From positions 62,001-126,000 of the forward strand of contig JAIFAC010000300.1 in assembly GCA_026545765.1 (NCBI GenBank): a DNA stretch of 64,000 nucleotides, given 5' to 3'. Under the pieces are notes generated by a model that searched no databases, had not been told where the DNA came from, and saw only the letters and a program-made list of their open reading frames with translations. A program made the position numbers and the translations under genes. This stretch comes from Plantago major (lineage: Eukaryota > Streptophyta > Magnoliopsida > Lamiales > Plantaginaceae). Below, piece by piece: positions 39,148 to 48,294 of this stretch (position 1 is the stretch's first letter; every line of letters starts with the position of its first letter).

Positions 39148-39848
39148 TTGTTAGGAATATCTGTTTAGATTTTGATCAGCAACCTAATGACTTATCTTAG
39201 CTCAGAAAGGTAGTTAGTACTCTTGGTTCACTTGAACACTATAAAAGAGGAAACTCACTAAGTATGATAGTCTAGTAAATCTTGTATAGGATGTTAGGTC
39301 TCGAAATGTAATTTGTATTTTCTAAAGAAGACCAAGAAGACTTCCAGCAGGAAAAGTTCAAATTTGAAGATTTGAAGGCACAAGATTTTGAAGACAAAAG
39401 TTTTTAGATACCTATGTCGGATATCTTGAAGAAACAAGTGTTTGAAACACAAGTGTTACAAAAGATATCGAGAATAAAAGGTTTATGAGGCGAGGAAAGT
39501 GCTCATAGATATCTACACTAAGAGACCTTGGATATAAACTATGTTTCTGAAAAAGAAATATTTTATAACAAAGTTGTTTCAACAAATGGTATCAGGAGTT
39601 GTGATAATCTATGGAAAAGAACATGCAAAGTTTGAAGACTACGATTGTATAAAGATCTACGATACCATGCATAGTTCCATTGGCACTCTGAGGACAAAAT
39701 ATAATGCATTGCATTAAATGCGCGAGACATAAATGTCGAACAAAAGCGGTAACCACGAAGAAGACAAACTTCTGATACTATATTAGGATATCAATAGTTT
39801 TAATTTGATTAAACTATGGATACTATTCAAGCGGCACTCAAATTCATC

Positions 39849-39856
39849 TATAAATA
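39849..39856 (+). promoter_or_regulatory. LTR C TATA box
   Basis: TATAAATA in the same context as in LTRs A and B (ATTCATCTATAAATATCAAC). Confidence 0.6.
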
Positions 39857-40234
39857 TCAACACTTAGACTTCTTGAGAACACACACACATAACCTGAACT
39901 TACATTGAATACTCACACACAAGCTCTCTCAAGCAAACTACTTACCTTGAGCTTTACATTGCGACCAAAGCTCTTGATTCTAAGTAGCACAAAGTTCTAA
40001 GTGTCTGATCCTTAACAAGCATTGTTATACGTGAAGGAGTTGAACTAAGATTTCATATCGAGATTCATTCTGGAACACTTACAATAGACTTGATCGATGA
40101 GAACAAGATACCATACTTTGAAAAGTGTATTAAGTATACTTGATTCATAGAGCTATCTGAATAAGCTGAATAAGTTATTTAAGAAGCTCACCGACAAACA
40201 AACCTAAAACGACACCATATTAGCGTGGAGTATA

Positions 40235-40360
40235 GGAAGTACTTAGTTTGGGAAACTAAGGAATAACTCCAAGGTTCTTTGTGCAGGAAGTACTTAGCTT
40301 GGGAAGCTAAGGAATAGCTCAAGGTTTCTAAGTACATGAAGTACTTGGTAAAGCAGGGAA
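40235..40360 (+). other. Triple hairpin repeat in LTR C
   Basis: It is equivalent to the triple repeat of LTRs A and B. The first two units again carry the CTTAGTTT/AAACTAAG and CTTAGCTT/AAGCTAAG stems with GGG loops. Confidence 0.65.
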
Positions 40361-40859
40361 TAACTCGGAGGAACACTTGGTTGAGAACTGGTGTATTTAG
40401 GAATCAAGAAGATATACGTAAGGTTAACTCATTTATACATCTTAGTGGATTCTAGGTGCGAGAAAGGCGAAGTTGATTAGTTGAAGGATTCGCCACCTTG
40501 GATACCATAAAAAGACTTGTGTTATTTACTTTCTGCGGTTTATTACTTGCTTTACTTATCTTGGAAAGTACTTACACATCTTCTTTGAAAACGTGCACTT
40601 ATCACATAAAGTTTTCCGCTTTAAAATTAAGTATCGGATACAGATATCTGAAGCGTGTTTATCGACAAAAGTTTTAAAGACTATTCACCCCCCTCTAGTC
40701 TTTTACTTTGCTTATTATCTGGACCACGGTAGTGAATAGTGGCATCTGTGAGCCCACGACTAAAGCAACGATAAAATCTGAAAAAATCATGTCGATGGGT
40801 CATAGCCACGACCATGAATAGCGTTTTAATAGATTATTATTATTATTATTATCATTAAT

Positions 40860-41085
40860 TAAATAAATCATTTCATTAGCTAAAATAAAATATTAATCTC
40901 ATATAACTTTATCTACAAAAATCCAAAAATATTTTTAACATATATTTGAATTAAATGTGACAATACAAATCTATAGAAACCAATCTTGAATACTATTATT
41001 AATTAAATAAATTGTTTTATTTATTAAAATAAAATATAAATTTATTGAATAAGATAAAATGAAATAATTGAATTTTAAAAATTAA
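40860..41085. repeat. Further copy of the 300-bp AT-rich repeat
   Basis: CTCATATAACTTTATCTACA, then TTGAATACTATTATTAATTA and TTTATTAAAATAAAATATAA, match the units at 9,520-10,060 in the same order and orientation. This copy is 31 kb away, across the Sirevirus array. Confidence 0.75.
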
Positions 41086-41212
41086 AAACGACTCATTAAA
41101 ATACATTATAAATAATTAACGTAGCATCAAGCGTTCGAAAAGATACTCATTTTAAATAGTTTAGCATCAAACATTCTGGACAAACTAAAATGTACGATTA
41201 TTTTAATTAGCC

Positions 41213-41269
41213 TCATATATATATATATATATGTATATATATATGTATGTATATATGTATATATATATG

Positions 41270-41331
<62 letters not shown>
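41213..41331. repeat. (AT)n microsatellite with GTAT interruptions
   Basis: About 119 bases are almost entirely AT dinucleotides, with a few TATGTATG interruptions in the first half. Tyr/Ile-rich open frames over it are artefacts of the repeat. Confidence 0.95.
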
Positions 41332-41332
<1 letters not shown>

Positions 41333-42431
41333 GACCATACCATTTGTGCACATTCGATTATTCTAGGCACTTTTCGTATATTTTTCTACTATATTCTAAA
41401 GTTGATGGTTTACTTTGAAGCACACATGATCCGCATGTACATAAATGATAGTTGGAGCGCTTTCTAATTACTTGGACATTTTCTAATACAAAATTAATGT
41501 AAAAAGAAATTCATTTTAAGTTGTATTAACTCTCTATGTTTCTTTTTATTTTTGAATTTAGGTTTCGACTTTTCTCTAAATACTTATGTATGAAAGATAA
41601 TGAATAGTCGTAGGAGATAGTGAATAAAGTAGAAGAGGTGAGAAGGTAAAGAATAAAGTAATAAATTAATTTTCAACTTTTAGGCATGTGAAGATGAGAT
41701 CTATCCATATATTATAAAGACAAGTTTTTATTATCAATTCTAGTTATAGTACTTTGGCCTCAAATCAATGTGAGAAATTCTTTCATTTTTTTAGATTAAA
41801 AAATTATAAAACAATTATAATTAGGGTAAATTTATTTTTGATGCCAAGTTAATGCGTATTTGGTTCTGTTACCTTTACAATTTTAATCTAATTTTGGCTA
41901 CATAATTACGATGATATTGACTTTTGTAACTATTTATAAATGTGATCAATTAAATCTTCTAAATCCCATAATCCATCAAAATCGCCATCCACACACTAAT
42001 TTTCTTAATGGGCATGAATCCAGGTAGTAGGACATTTGGATTTATGCTTGACATAGTCCCTTCAACTGATCTTCTAAGAATGTTCTATGAATCGTGTACT
42101 AGACGTGCTTTTTCGGTTCGGAAGATAGAAACGGACACGTGAGCTAATTGGTGGTGTGTTGATCTTTACATGTCTATCAACAACATTTTACATGTGAAGA
42201 CTTTCAATTTTCTTTTCTTTATGTATAATTCGATCGGTAGGATGAGGTATAAGGTTTCTCATCTCTACGATCTCTGGCTGGAAGGAGTGGTTCTATCCAA
42301 CCCGAATTTCAAACCCGTTCGAAATAATGATGTTCAGTTCCGGTTTGGTATATACTCGAACCCGTTCCATACCTTTGTTACAAGACTCGACCGCAACATT
42401 TTATGATTAAGTTAGTAAAAACTACATTTTT

Positions 42432-42672
42432 TACTCTCTAGGCAGGAAACTCTCTTCGATCTTCTCTCTACTTTCTTGATACATAACGGGCCTGGGGGAT
42501 CTGATACTCTCTAGGTGGGAAAACTCTCTAAGATCTTCTCTCTACTTTCCTGATCTCCATAACGAGCCAGGGGGAGGGCAATGATCAGCTGATACTCTCT
42601 AGGCGGGAAAAATGTCTTCGATCTTTTTTGTACTTTCTTGATCTCCATGACGGCCCGGGGGGGGGGGGGGGG
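42432..42672. repeat. Minisatellite of 72-89 bp, three units, ending in a G run
   Basis: TACTCTCTAGGCGGGAAA-like starts occur at 42,432, 42,504 and 42,593, each followed by CGATCTTCTCTCTACTTTC and a G-rich end. The third unit ends in 16 consecutive G (42,657-42,672). Confidence 0.75.
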
Positions 42673-42676
42673 AACC

Positions 42677-42870
42677 GTACCATGTGAAATTATGTTCGTA
42701 GAATAATAGTAATTTTTGTGTCTTTGGTGGAGTGACGCATACCACCGCGGGGTTGCTGGGAACCGGTGGGTTGGAAAAAACAACTGTAGCATGTGAAATT
42801 ACGTTTGTATAATATTTGTGTGTGTGTGTGTGGTGGGGTGACCACATATCACCGCGAGATTGTTGGGAAC
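42677..42870. repeat. 109-bp tandem duplication
   Basis: GTACCATGTGAAATTATGTT at 42,677 and GTAGCATGTGAAATTACGTT at 42,786 open two copies that both end in ACCGCG(G/A)G(G/A)TTG(C/T)TGGGAAC. The second includes a (GT)n run. Confidence 0.75.
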
Positions 42871-43199
42871 AACCCTATTGATTGTGTTGTATACTTTTGT
42901 ATTTTATTTTGGCTCCATTTGAGGGATAGATTTTTTTGTAAAAAAACATGTACCTGTTACTAATTAACAAGTCAGGTACGGTAGGACCCTATTTTTACAT
43001 TTTCTATAGTTAATATAAATAAACACTCAATGATATAATATTTGATGAAGAATGACTACCTGAAATACATCCGACCAGCGTTTTCTACAAGGAATTTTGA
43101 CTATCTTATTTTCTCGATTAATTTATTTAATCACAGCATATACAGGTTAGTACTAGTAAATCTCTAATCACCAATTCAATCATTCTCTATACAGAGAAA

Positions 43200-43285
43200 T
43201 TAATCACCCATTTCGGAGATCGAACCCGTGACCTCTTGGGTACGGGGTGTCTCAGTTTGCCACTCGGCTACAAACGCTTTGACAA
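43200..43285 (-). repeat. tRNA-derived SINE-like element or tRNA relic
   Basis: On the minus strand an A-box-like TAGCCGAGTGG (43,270-43,260) and a B-box-like GGTTCGATCTC (43,226-43,216) are 33 bases apart, as in a tRNA internal pol III promoter. The flanks do not fold into an acceptor stem, so it is not a working tRNA gene. A SINE head is the likely explanation. The 3' end of the element is not clear. Confidence 0.5.
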
Positions 43286-43430
43286 TTAAATTTTCTCTCT
43301 ACATAGTCTTTTTCTGAAACTTTAATTTTTCATTTATTATAATTATCGCATCACTTCACTCTTACGCCCTATATAACAACTCTAAAAAAATCTACAAAAT
43401 TAATTATATTCCAAATTTAATTTTTCACAA

Positions 43431-43681
43431 CCTAATTAAAATTTAATTAATATTCATACATTAAAATTTAATTTTAATACCTAATTAGTTTTAATCCTTA
43501 GTAAAACATCCTATAATTATTTTAGAAATGTATTATAGGGTAGTGAGTCTCTATGGCCTAATTAAAATTTAATTCGTAGTCATAGCGTTAAAATTCAGTT
43601 AAAACCTAATTAGTTTTAATCTATAGTAAAATATCCTATAATTATTTTAGAAATGTATTATAGGGTAGTGAGTCTCTATGG
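43431..43681. repeat. 126-bp tandem duplication
   Basis: CCTAATTAAAATTTAATT at 43,431 and again at 43,557. The last 60 bases of each unit (ATCCTATAATTATTTTAGAA and onward, ending GTGAGTCTCTATGG) are almost identical. Confidence 0.85.
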
Positions 43682-45256
43682 AACTTGGGGTCTATGGTTT
43701 AAAAGCTCCTGTGTTCCATGCACATGTACACGAAGTTTATTTTGCACATTTACCGTGGCAGCAAACCACTTATTTTATTTCTATGTTAATTGATTAAACT
43801 CAATCCTTTGGGCCAGCATGATAAATCATAGACTTATTTTAGGACAATGCGAGTTTGACTATATGAGCATGTCATGTTCTGCACACTTTGTCATAACTCG
43901 TGTGCGCATCGAGAGACTTTCCAATTGTCGTTCATTCTAACATTGTTAAAAATCAAGCACGCTTAACTGCAGAGATGGATTTGGAAATAAAAAGGTGCAA
44001 CATGATGATGTAATTACGATTTCCACTCCCTTTAAACCTTCTTGGAACTTCGGACATTACAGTTTTTGTTACTAGAATGTTGCACAATATCACACTCTAA
44101 CTATTGAGTCATTGTAAAAAATCCTCAAATTCAAGTTGGCACAAAAACTAACCGTCCTAGGTGAAAAGTAATAGAACTTCAAAAAACAACGGAGTTTAAG
44201 TTGTGCTAGCTAGCTCTTAATCTAAGTCCATATTCATATCATTAAGAGGGTGAGAAATACATCAAAAATTAAAACCTCAAATATAAACAAGTATTGTGTC
44301 GAGCATTCCTTATGTTTTTGTAAACTATTATTCAAGTATTAATATATTTTGTTGATTTAAAAAAAAAAAAAAACCCTCAAATACGAACGGTGAAATATCA
44401 CCTAAAAAGCTTAGGGGAGATGTGCTAACTTTTAATATAATGAACGGAATTGGACAAAATTTTGAGTGGGCATTTGTTGGCGCTCGGCAATAATTTGACG
44501 GATTTTATGCAACTTTAGGGAGCGTGGGGGATGGTTGTTATAAATATCCCAAACAAGAAAGAGAAGAAAATGGTTTGTATCATGTGTGGTTTCCCTTATC
44601 ATTAGGCGACTATAAAATAAATGTCTACTCATTTTTGTGTGTATTGCAACTGGGCACTACTTTGTCATTTTCACCCCGATCAATTTCAATCTCTTCCAGT
44701 CAAATATGGTGTCCATGCGTAACATCTGCCACTCCGTATAAGTTAACAAGATTCAAACACCAAGATTCAAACACGTGAATTTTTCCAAACCGAACAATAT
44801 CATATCAATAAATCATGTGTGGCCAACTTAAGTAAATAATTGGACGGTCCAAATATATGATATCAAGTCATGATTAACCGCGCGCTGGTCCAGATGATTT
44901 GATCTGGATAGGTTACTAGTTGGATATTTATAATATATCTCTTCATATTGATTAATTTCGTGAAAAGCCCTGAATAATGGTCACAGTGCAATTAGCCCCA
45001 CGAGATAACGATTTTCTCCTTATAAAAAGCATTGCGTGACAAGCTACGTGTGTTAAATCGTTACATTTTAATTTCAGAGCTTGTTGGAGATCGTTTGTAC
45101 TTTAATTTAAAACGAGATCAACATATATTGTCAAAAAACACATGAACGTTTTTAAGCAAAATGTTTATTTTTGTTAACAAAATGTATTTTTGTTTATGAA
45201 AAAACACACACGGTCTTAACTATAAACACTTTTAAATTATTATTAATAATCTTGAT

Positions 45257-45279
45257 TGTTGAGGGGAAAAACCTCAACA
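45257..45279. repeat. Short perfect inverted repeat
   Basis: TGTTGAGG-GGAAAAA-CCTCAACA is an 8-bp stem with a 7-base loop. It might be the tip of an LTR fragment running up to 45,638, but no second end is seen. Confidence 0.5.
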
Positions 45280-45436
45280 CTAATAAGTTTTTACTAAGTC
45301 CTTGTCCTAATCCCACAGGATCGTCTTATTCCATTAGCAAGGGTCCAAAGGTCTTCGAAGTGACTTCAGATAAGGACTTGCACCGGCCGCGGGGGGGGGG
45401 GGGTTGGGTTGATCCTTAGTCTAAGTAAGCCTTGGT

Positions 45437-45483
45437 GTGATCCTCAGAGCTCTGTCCGGGCCAGAGGCCCTGATCAGGATCAC
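45437..45483. repeat. Nested inverted repeat in a GC-rich patch
   Basis: The outer arms are GTGATCCT and AGGATCAC. Nested inside them, off centre, is GGGCC-AGA-GGCCC. The patch 45,390-45,638 is much richer in G and C than its surroundings and starts with 13 consecutive G. Confidence 0.55.
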
Positions 45484-45638
45484 TCCGGTTGTGTTACTTG
45501 GCAGGGGTTGTTTTAATCTTCTGCAAGTGTCAAGGTCCGAGGTTGAGAGCAGGTCCGGATCTCATCTTGATGTACTTATGCGCTTGGTTCTTTGTTGTGA
45601 GGCGTGTGACCCGTGAGGTTGTCCGCTCCTAGGCCCAT

Positions 45639-47092
45639 TGTTGATCCAGATACCTGTAAAGTCAAAGACTAGAGAGGGGGGGGGGGGGTGTATAGTCTTT
45701 TCAAACTTTTGTCGATAAAACAGTTTCTCAGATATCTTTACAGATATCTGATACTTATATTCACAGAGCGGAAGTCTTTTGTGATAAGTGCGTGTCGAAA
45801 GCTATAAAGTGTGTAAGTACTCGGCAAGTAGAAATGACCGTAAGTAAAGTCACGATAAGTAAATTACAAGCTTTTTATAATGGTATCTAAAGGTGGCGTA
45901 ATCCTTCAACTAATCCACTCGCCCTTTCTCAGGACTTGAATCCACTAAGATAAGATGATGAGTTCTCCTTACAAAATCCTATCTCTTGATCCCTTTTACA
46001 CTAGGTTCCTAACCAAGTGTCCCCCTTGAGTTATTCCCCGGCTTTCTCGTGATACTTCCTCTACTCGATAACCTGAGCTATTCCCGACTTCCAAAGCCGT
46101 GTACTTCACATGCTCAGCCTTTGTTGGTGTTGGTTATGATAGTTTGTCAGGTGAGCTAGCTCTTATAACTTTTCAGTTATGTTCAGAGAGCTCTTTAGAA
46201 TCAAGCATCCTTAATACTCTTTTCAGTGTATGGGAACTTGTTCTTTACTGACCCATGTCTTGATGTTGGTCAAGAGAATGAATCTCAGATATTAGTCACA
46301 ACTTTATCCTTGGATTCAACCCCTTCACAATATACAATTCTTATTAAGGATCAGGACACTTAGAACTTTAGTGCTAATTAGAATTCAAGAGCTTTGGTCG
46401 CAACTATAAGCTAGTGAGTAAGTAGGTAGAAGGCTTGTACGCTTTAAAGAAAGTTATGTTCAATGTAGTTCTTGGTGTGTAAGTTTTGTGTGTGTGTCTT
46501 TCAAGCATTCTAAGCGGTGATATTTATAGTTGAAAAGCATGCTGTTTAAATAGTATCTGTTTGGCATATTGAAATTCAAACTATTGATATCTAAAGATAG
46601 TACTGCAGTGGGCTTTGTCTCTTTTAAGAGATTTCCTCTTTTGTTTAGACATCTATGTCTGTGCAATAAATGCAGTGTACTATCTTTTGTCCTGTAGTCT
46701 CAACGGAACAATGCAAGCTATCTGAGGCTTTTCATGTCCTTACTCAGCAACCTTTGGGTATCAGAAACCTATAGAAATACTTGTCTTCCAAAGACACTTA
46801 ATTTCTTCAAGGTATCTGAGGAGACATTTCTCCTTAGTCTTCAGCAATCTTGTGCAGTTACTTGATCTTCAATAATGAGCTCCTTCCTGCTGGATGCTTT
46901 CTTCTTGGTCTTCTTCAAAGATATAAAAATTACATTATGAGACCTAACATCCTATATAAAATTTGCTAGACTAACATACTCAGTAAGCTTCCTCTTTTAC
47001 AATGTTCAAGTGAACTAAGAGTACTAGTTACCTTTCTGAGCTAAGATAAGTCATTAGGGTTTACTGATCAAAATCTAAGAGATATTCTAACA
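45639..47092 (-). repeat. 3' LTR of minus-strand Sirevirus 1
   Basis: Read on the minus strand it starts TGTTAGAATATCTCTTAG after a purine tract and ends with TATCTGGATCAACA. It contains the conserved C run (13 G on the + strand at 45,676-45,688) and a TATAAATA box at 46,528-46,521. It is 1,454 bp long. Confidence 0.82.
46521..46528 (-). promoter_or_regulatory. TATA box of minus-strand Sirevirus 1 LTR
   Basis: On the minus strand TATAAATA lies in the context CTATAAATATCACC, equivalent to the plus-strand LTRs. Confidence 0.5.
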
Positions 47093-47100
47093 AATTTCCA

Positions 47101-48262
47101 CCTTTTTGATCAGTCACCTATGACTATCTGAAACCTAACATGAACTGGATGAGGAAACAATCCAACACTTAAATATTTCTTATGATCTTTTAATTCATTA
47201 ATTTAAGTGCAGAAACTAAACATCAACCAAATCGCAAGGTGTGATCTTTGCTGACAAGTTATCTTTTATAGATTGATATCTGAGAGAAGGTTCATCAGAT
47301 AAGATTACAATTGAGTATAGATAACTTTTATAAGATTATCAATAAAGTACAATCAGCAAGAATAAAAATTTACACAACATTATATTACAACAGGAAGTTC
47401 CAAGTTCCAAGTGAACATCCTACAAGTTGGTCTTCAAGTCTTCAGTCTTCAGCTTCCTTTCCCTGGGTATATAAAGTCACCATATCTGATAATGTCATCA
47501 AAGTAATCAAGAAGGTAGGTTCTTACAACCATTTCAACTTTTCTTGAAAACTCAACATTTTTCCTATAAGATAAGGTGGGTCTTTTCTTGATAATTTGCC
47601 ACCCAGAAGTATCTTCCCCAGATCCAAGCATGGTCAATTTGAATAAAAGACATGTTGTTTCTCTCAAAGATAGTCTTCAGATATTTCAAATCTCTGGTAA
47701 TCTTCTTCAGTGAGTAGAAGGATTCATAAGCATGTACTGCAAATCTTGTTCTTGACCCAGTGCCAAGTACATTTTCAACTTTGTGTACATCATCTAGCTT
47801 ATGATAGGGGCAAACTTCAGATAGCTCCTTCTTCCTAGCCATCTGTCTGACATGCTTCCTTGACTTTTTCTTTTGGCATTAGATCATCTCTATATTTCCT
47901 CCATGCCATCATTTGTAGGTAGATTGGTACTGGAAAGTGTTCTTTGCTTTGTAATAGATCTTTCATGAACATTACCCAGTAGCCATTCTTACACTTGTAG
48001 ACTATAGAACTTAGATCAGATTGATTAGGAGTGTATTTGATCATAGCTTCCTCAGGGCTAAGAATATCAACTCCTTTAAGTTGTTCAATCCTTTCTCTGA
48101 TCTTTTTTCTGTCTTGCTATTTCTCTCCTTGAAGGTTTGACACTAGAAGTGCTTTGCTGGATAGACTTGGTATTTCCAGAAGGTGTTCTGGCTGCTAAGG
48201 GAACTGCAGCAAGAGGCTTAGATGGGCTAATTTAACGTCTCTTTCTCAAAAGAGGAACATTG

Positions 48263-48294
<32 letters not shown>

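Larger units (their letters stand above)
11190..40726 (+). mobile_element. Tandem Sirevirus-type Ty1/copia array: LTR-internal-LTR-internal-LTR
   Basis: Three LTRs in the same orientation (11,190-12,753; 25,132-26,757; 39,149-40,726) flank two internal regions of about 12.4 kb each. Each internal region has a tRNA-iMet type primer-binding site, gag, integrase, RT, RNase H, a long env-like region and a polypurine tract. Copia domain order, long LTRs, the iMet primer site and a coding region after RNase H fit the Sirevirus (SIRE/Maximus) lineage. A single element would be about 15.6 kb, large for that lineage. Both internal regions are broken, with many breaks. The copies are very alike in their clean stretches, so the insertion and the duplication are probably recent. 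The outermost LTR ends are imperfect and no target-site duplication is evident. Confidence 0.88.
39149..40726 (+). repeat. Sirevirus LTR C (3'-most)
   Basis: It starts TGTTAGGAATATCTG and ends at about ATCTGGACCA, after which the sequence no longer matches LTR B. It is about 1,578 bp long. The TATA box, hairpin repeats and CACCCCCCTCTAGTC tract are all present. Confidence 0.88.
40727..45638. other. Spacer without recognised genes
   Basis: The stretch is AT-rich. It contains a copy of the 300-bp repeat, an (AT)n tract, several minisatellites, a SINE-like pol III promoter relic and inverted repeats, all listed separately. Short open frames at 42,170-42,406 and 44,524-44,778 have no recognisable domain. 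I see no host gene. Confidence 0.6.

Noticed and set aside
11190-40726. A segmental duplication of a host gene cluster
   Set aside because: The duplication limits coincide with LTR tips, primer-binding sites and polypurine tracts, so it is an LTR element array.
41127-41467. Tyr/Ile-rich proteins on both strands
   Set aside because: They are translations of the (AT)n tract.
42170-42406. A 78-residue open frame as a small gene
   Set aside because: No domain, no upstream promoter-like signal and no related sequence in the window.
43200-43285. A functional tRNA gene on the minus strand
   Set aside because: A and B boxes are present but the flanking bases do not pair into an acceptor stem, and the T arm pairs poorly.
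44524-44778. An 84-residue open frame as a small gene
   Set aside because: No recognisable domain or conserved-looking composition; probably chance.
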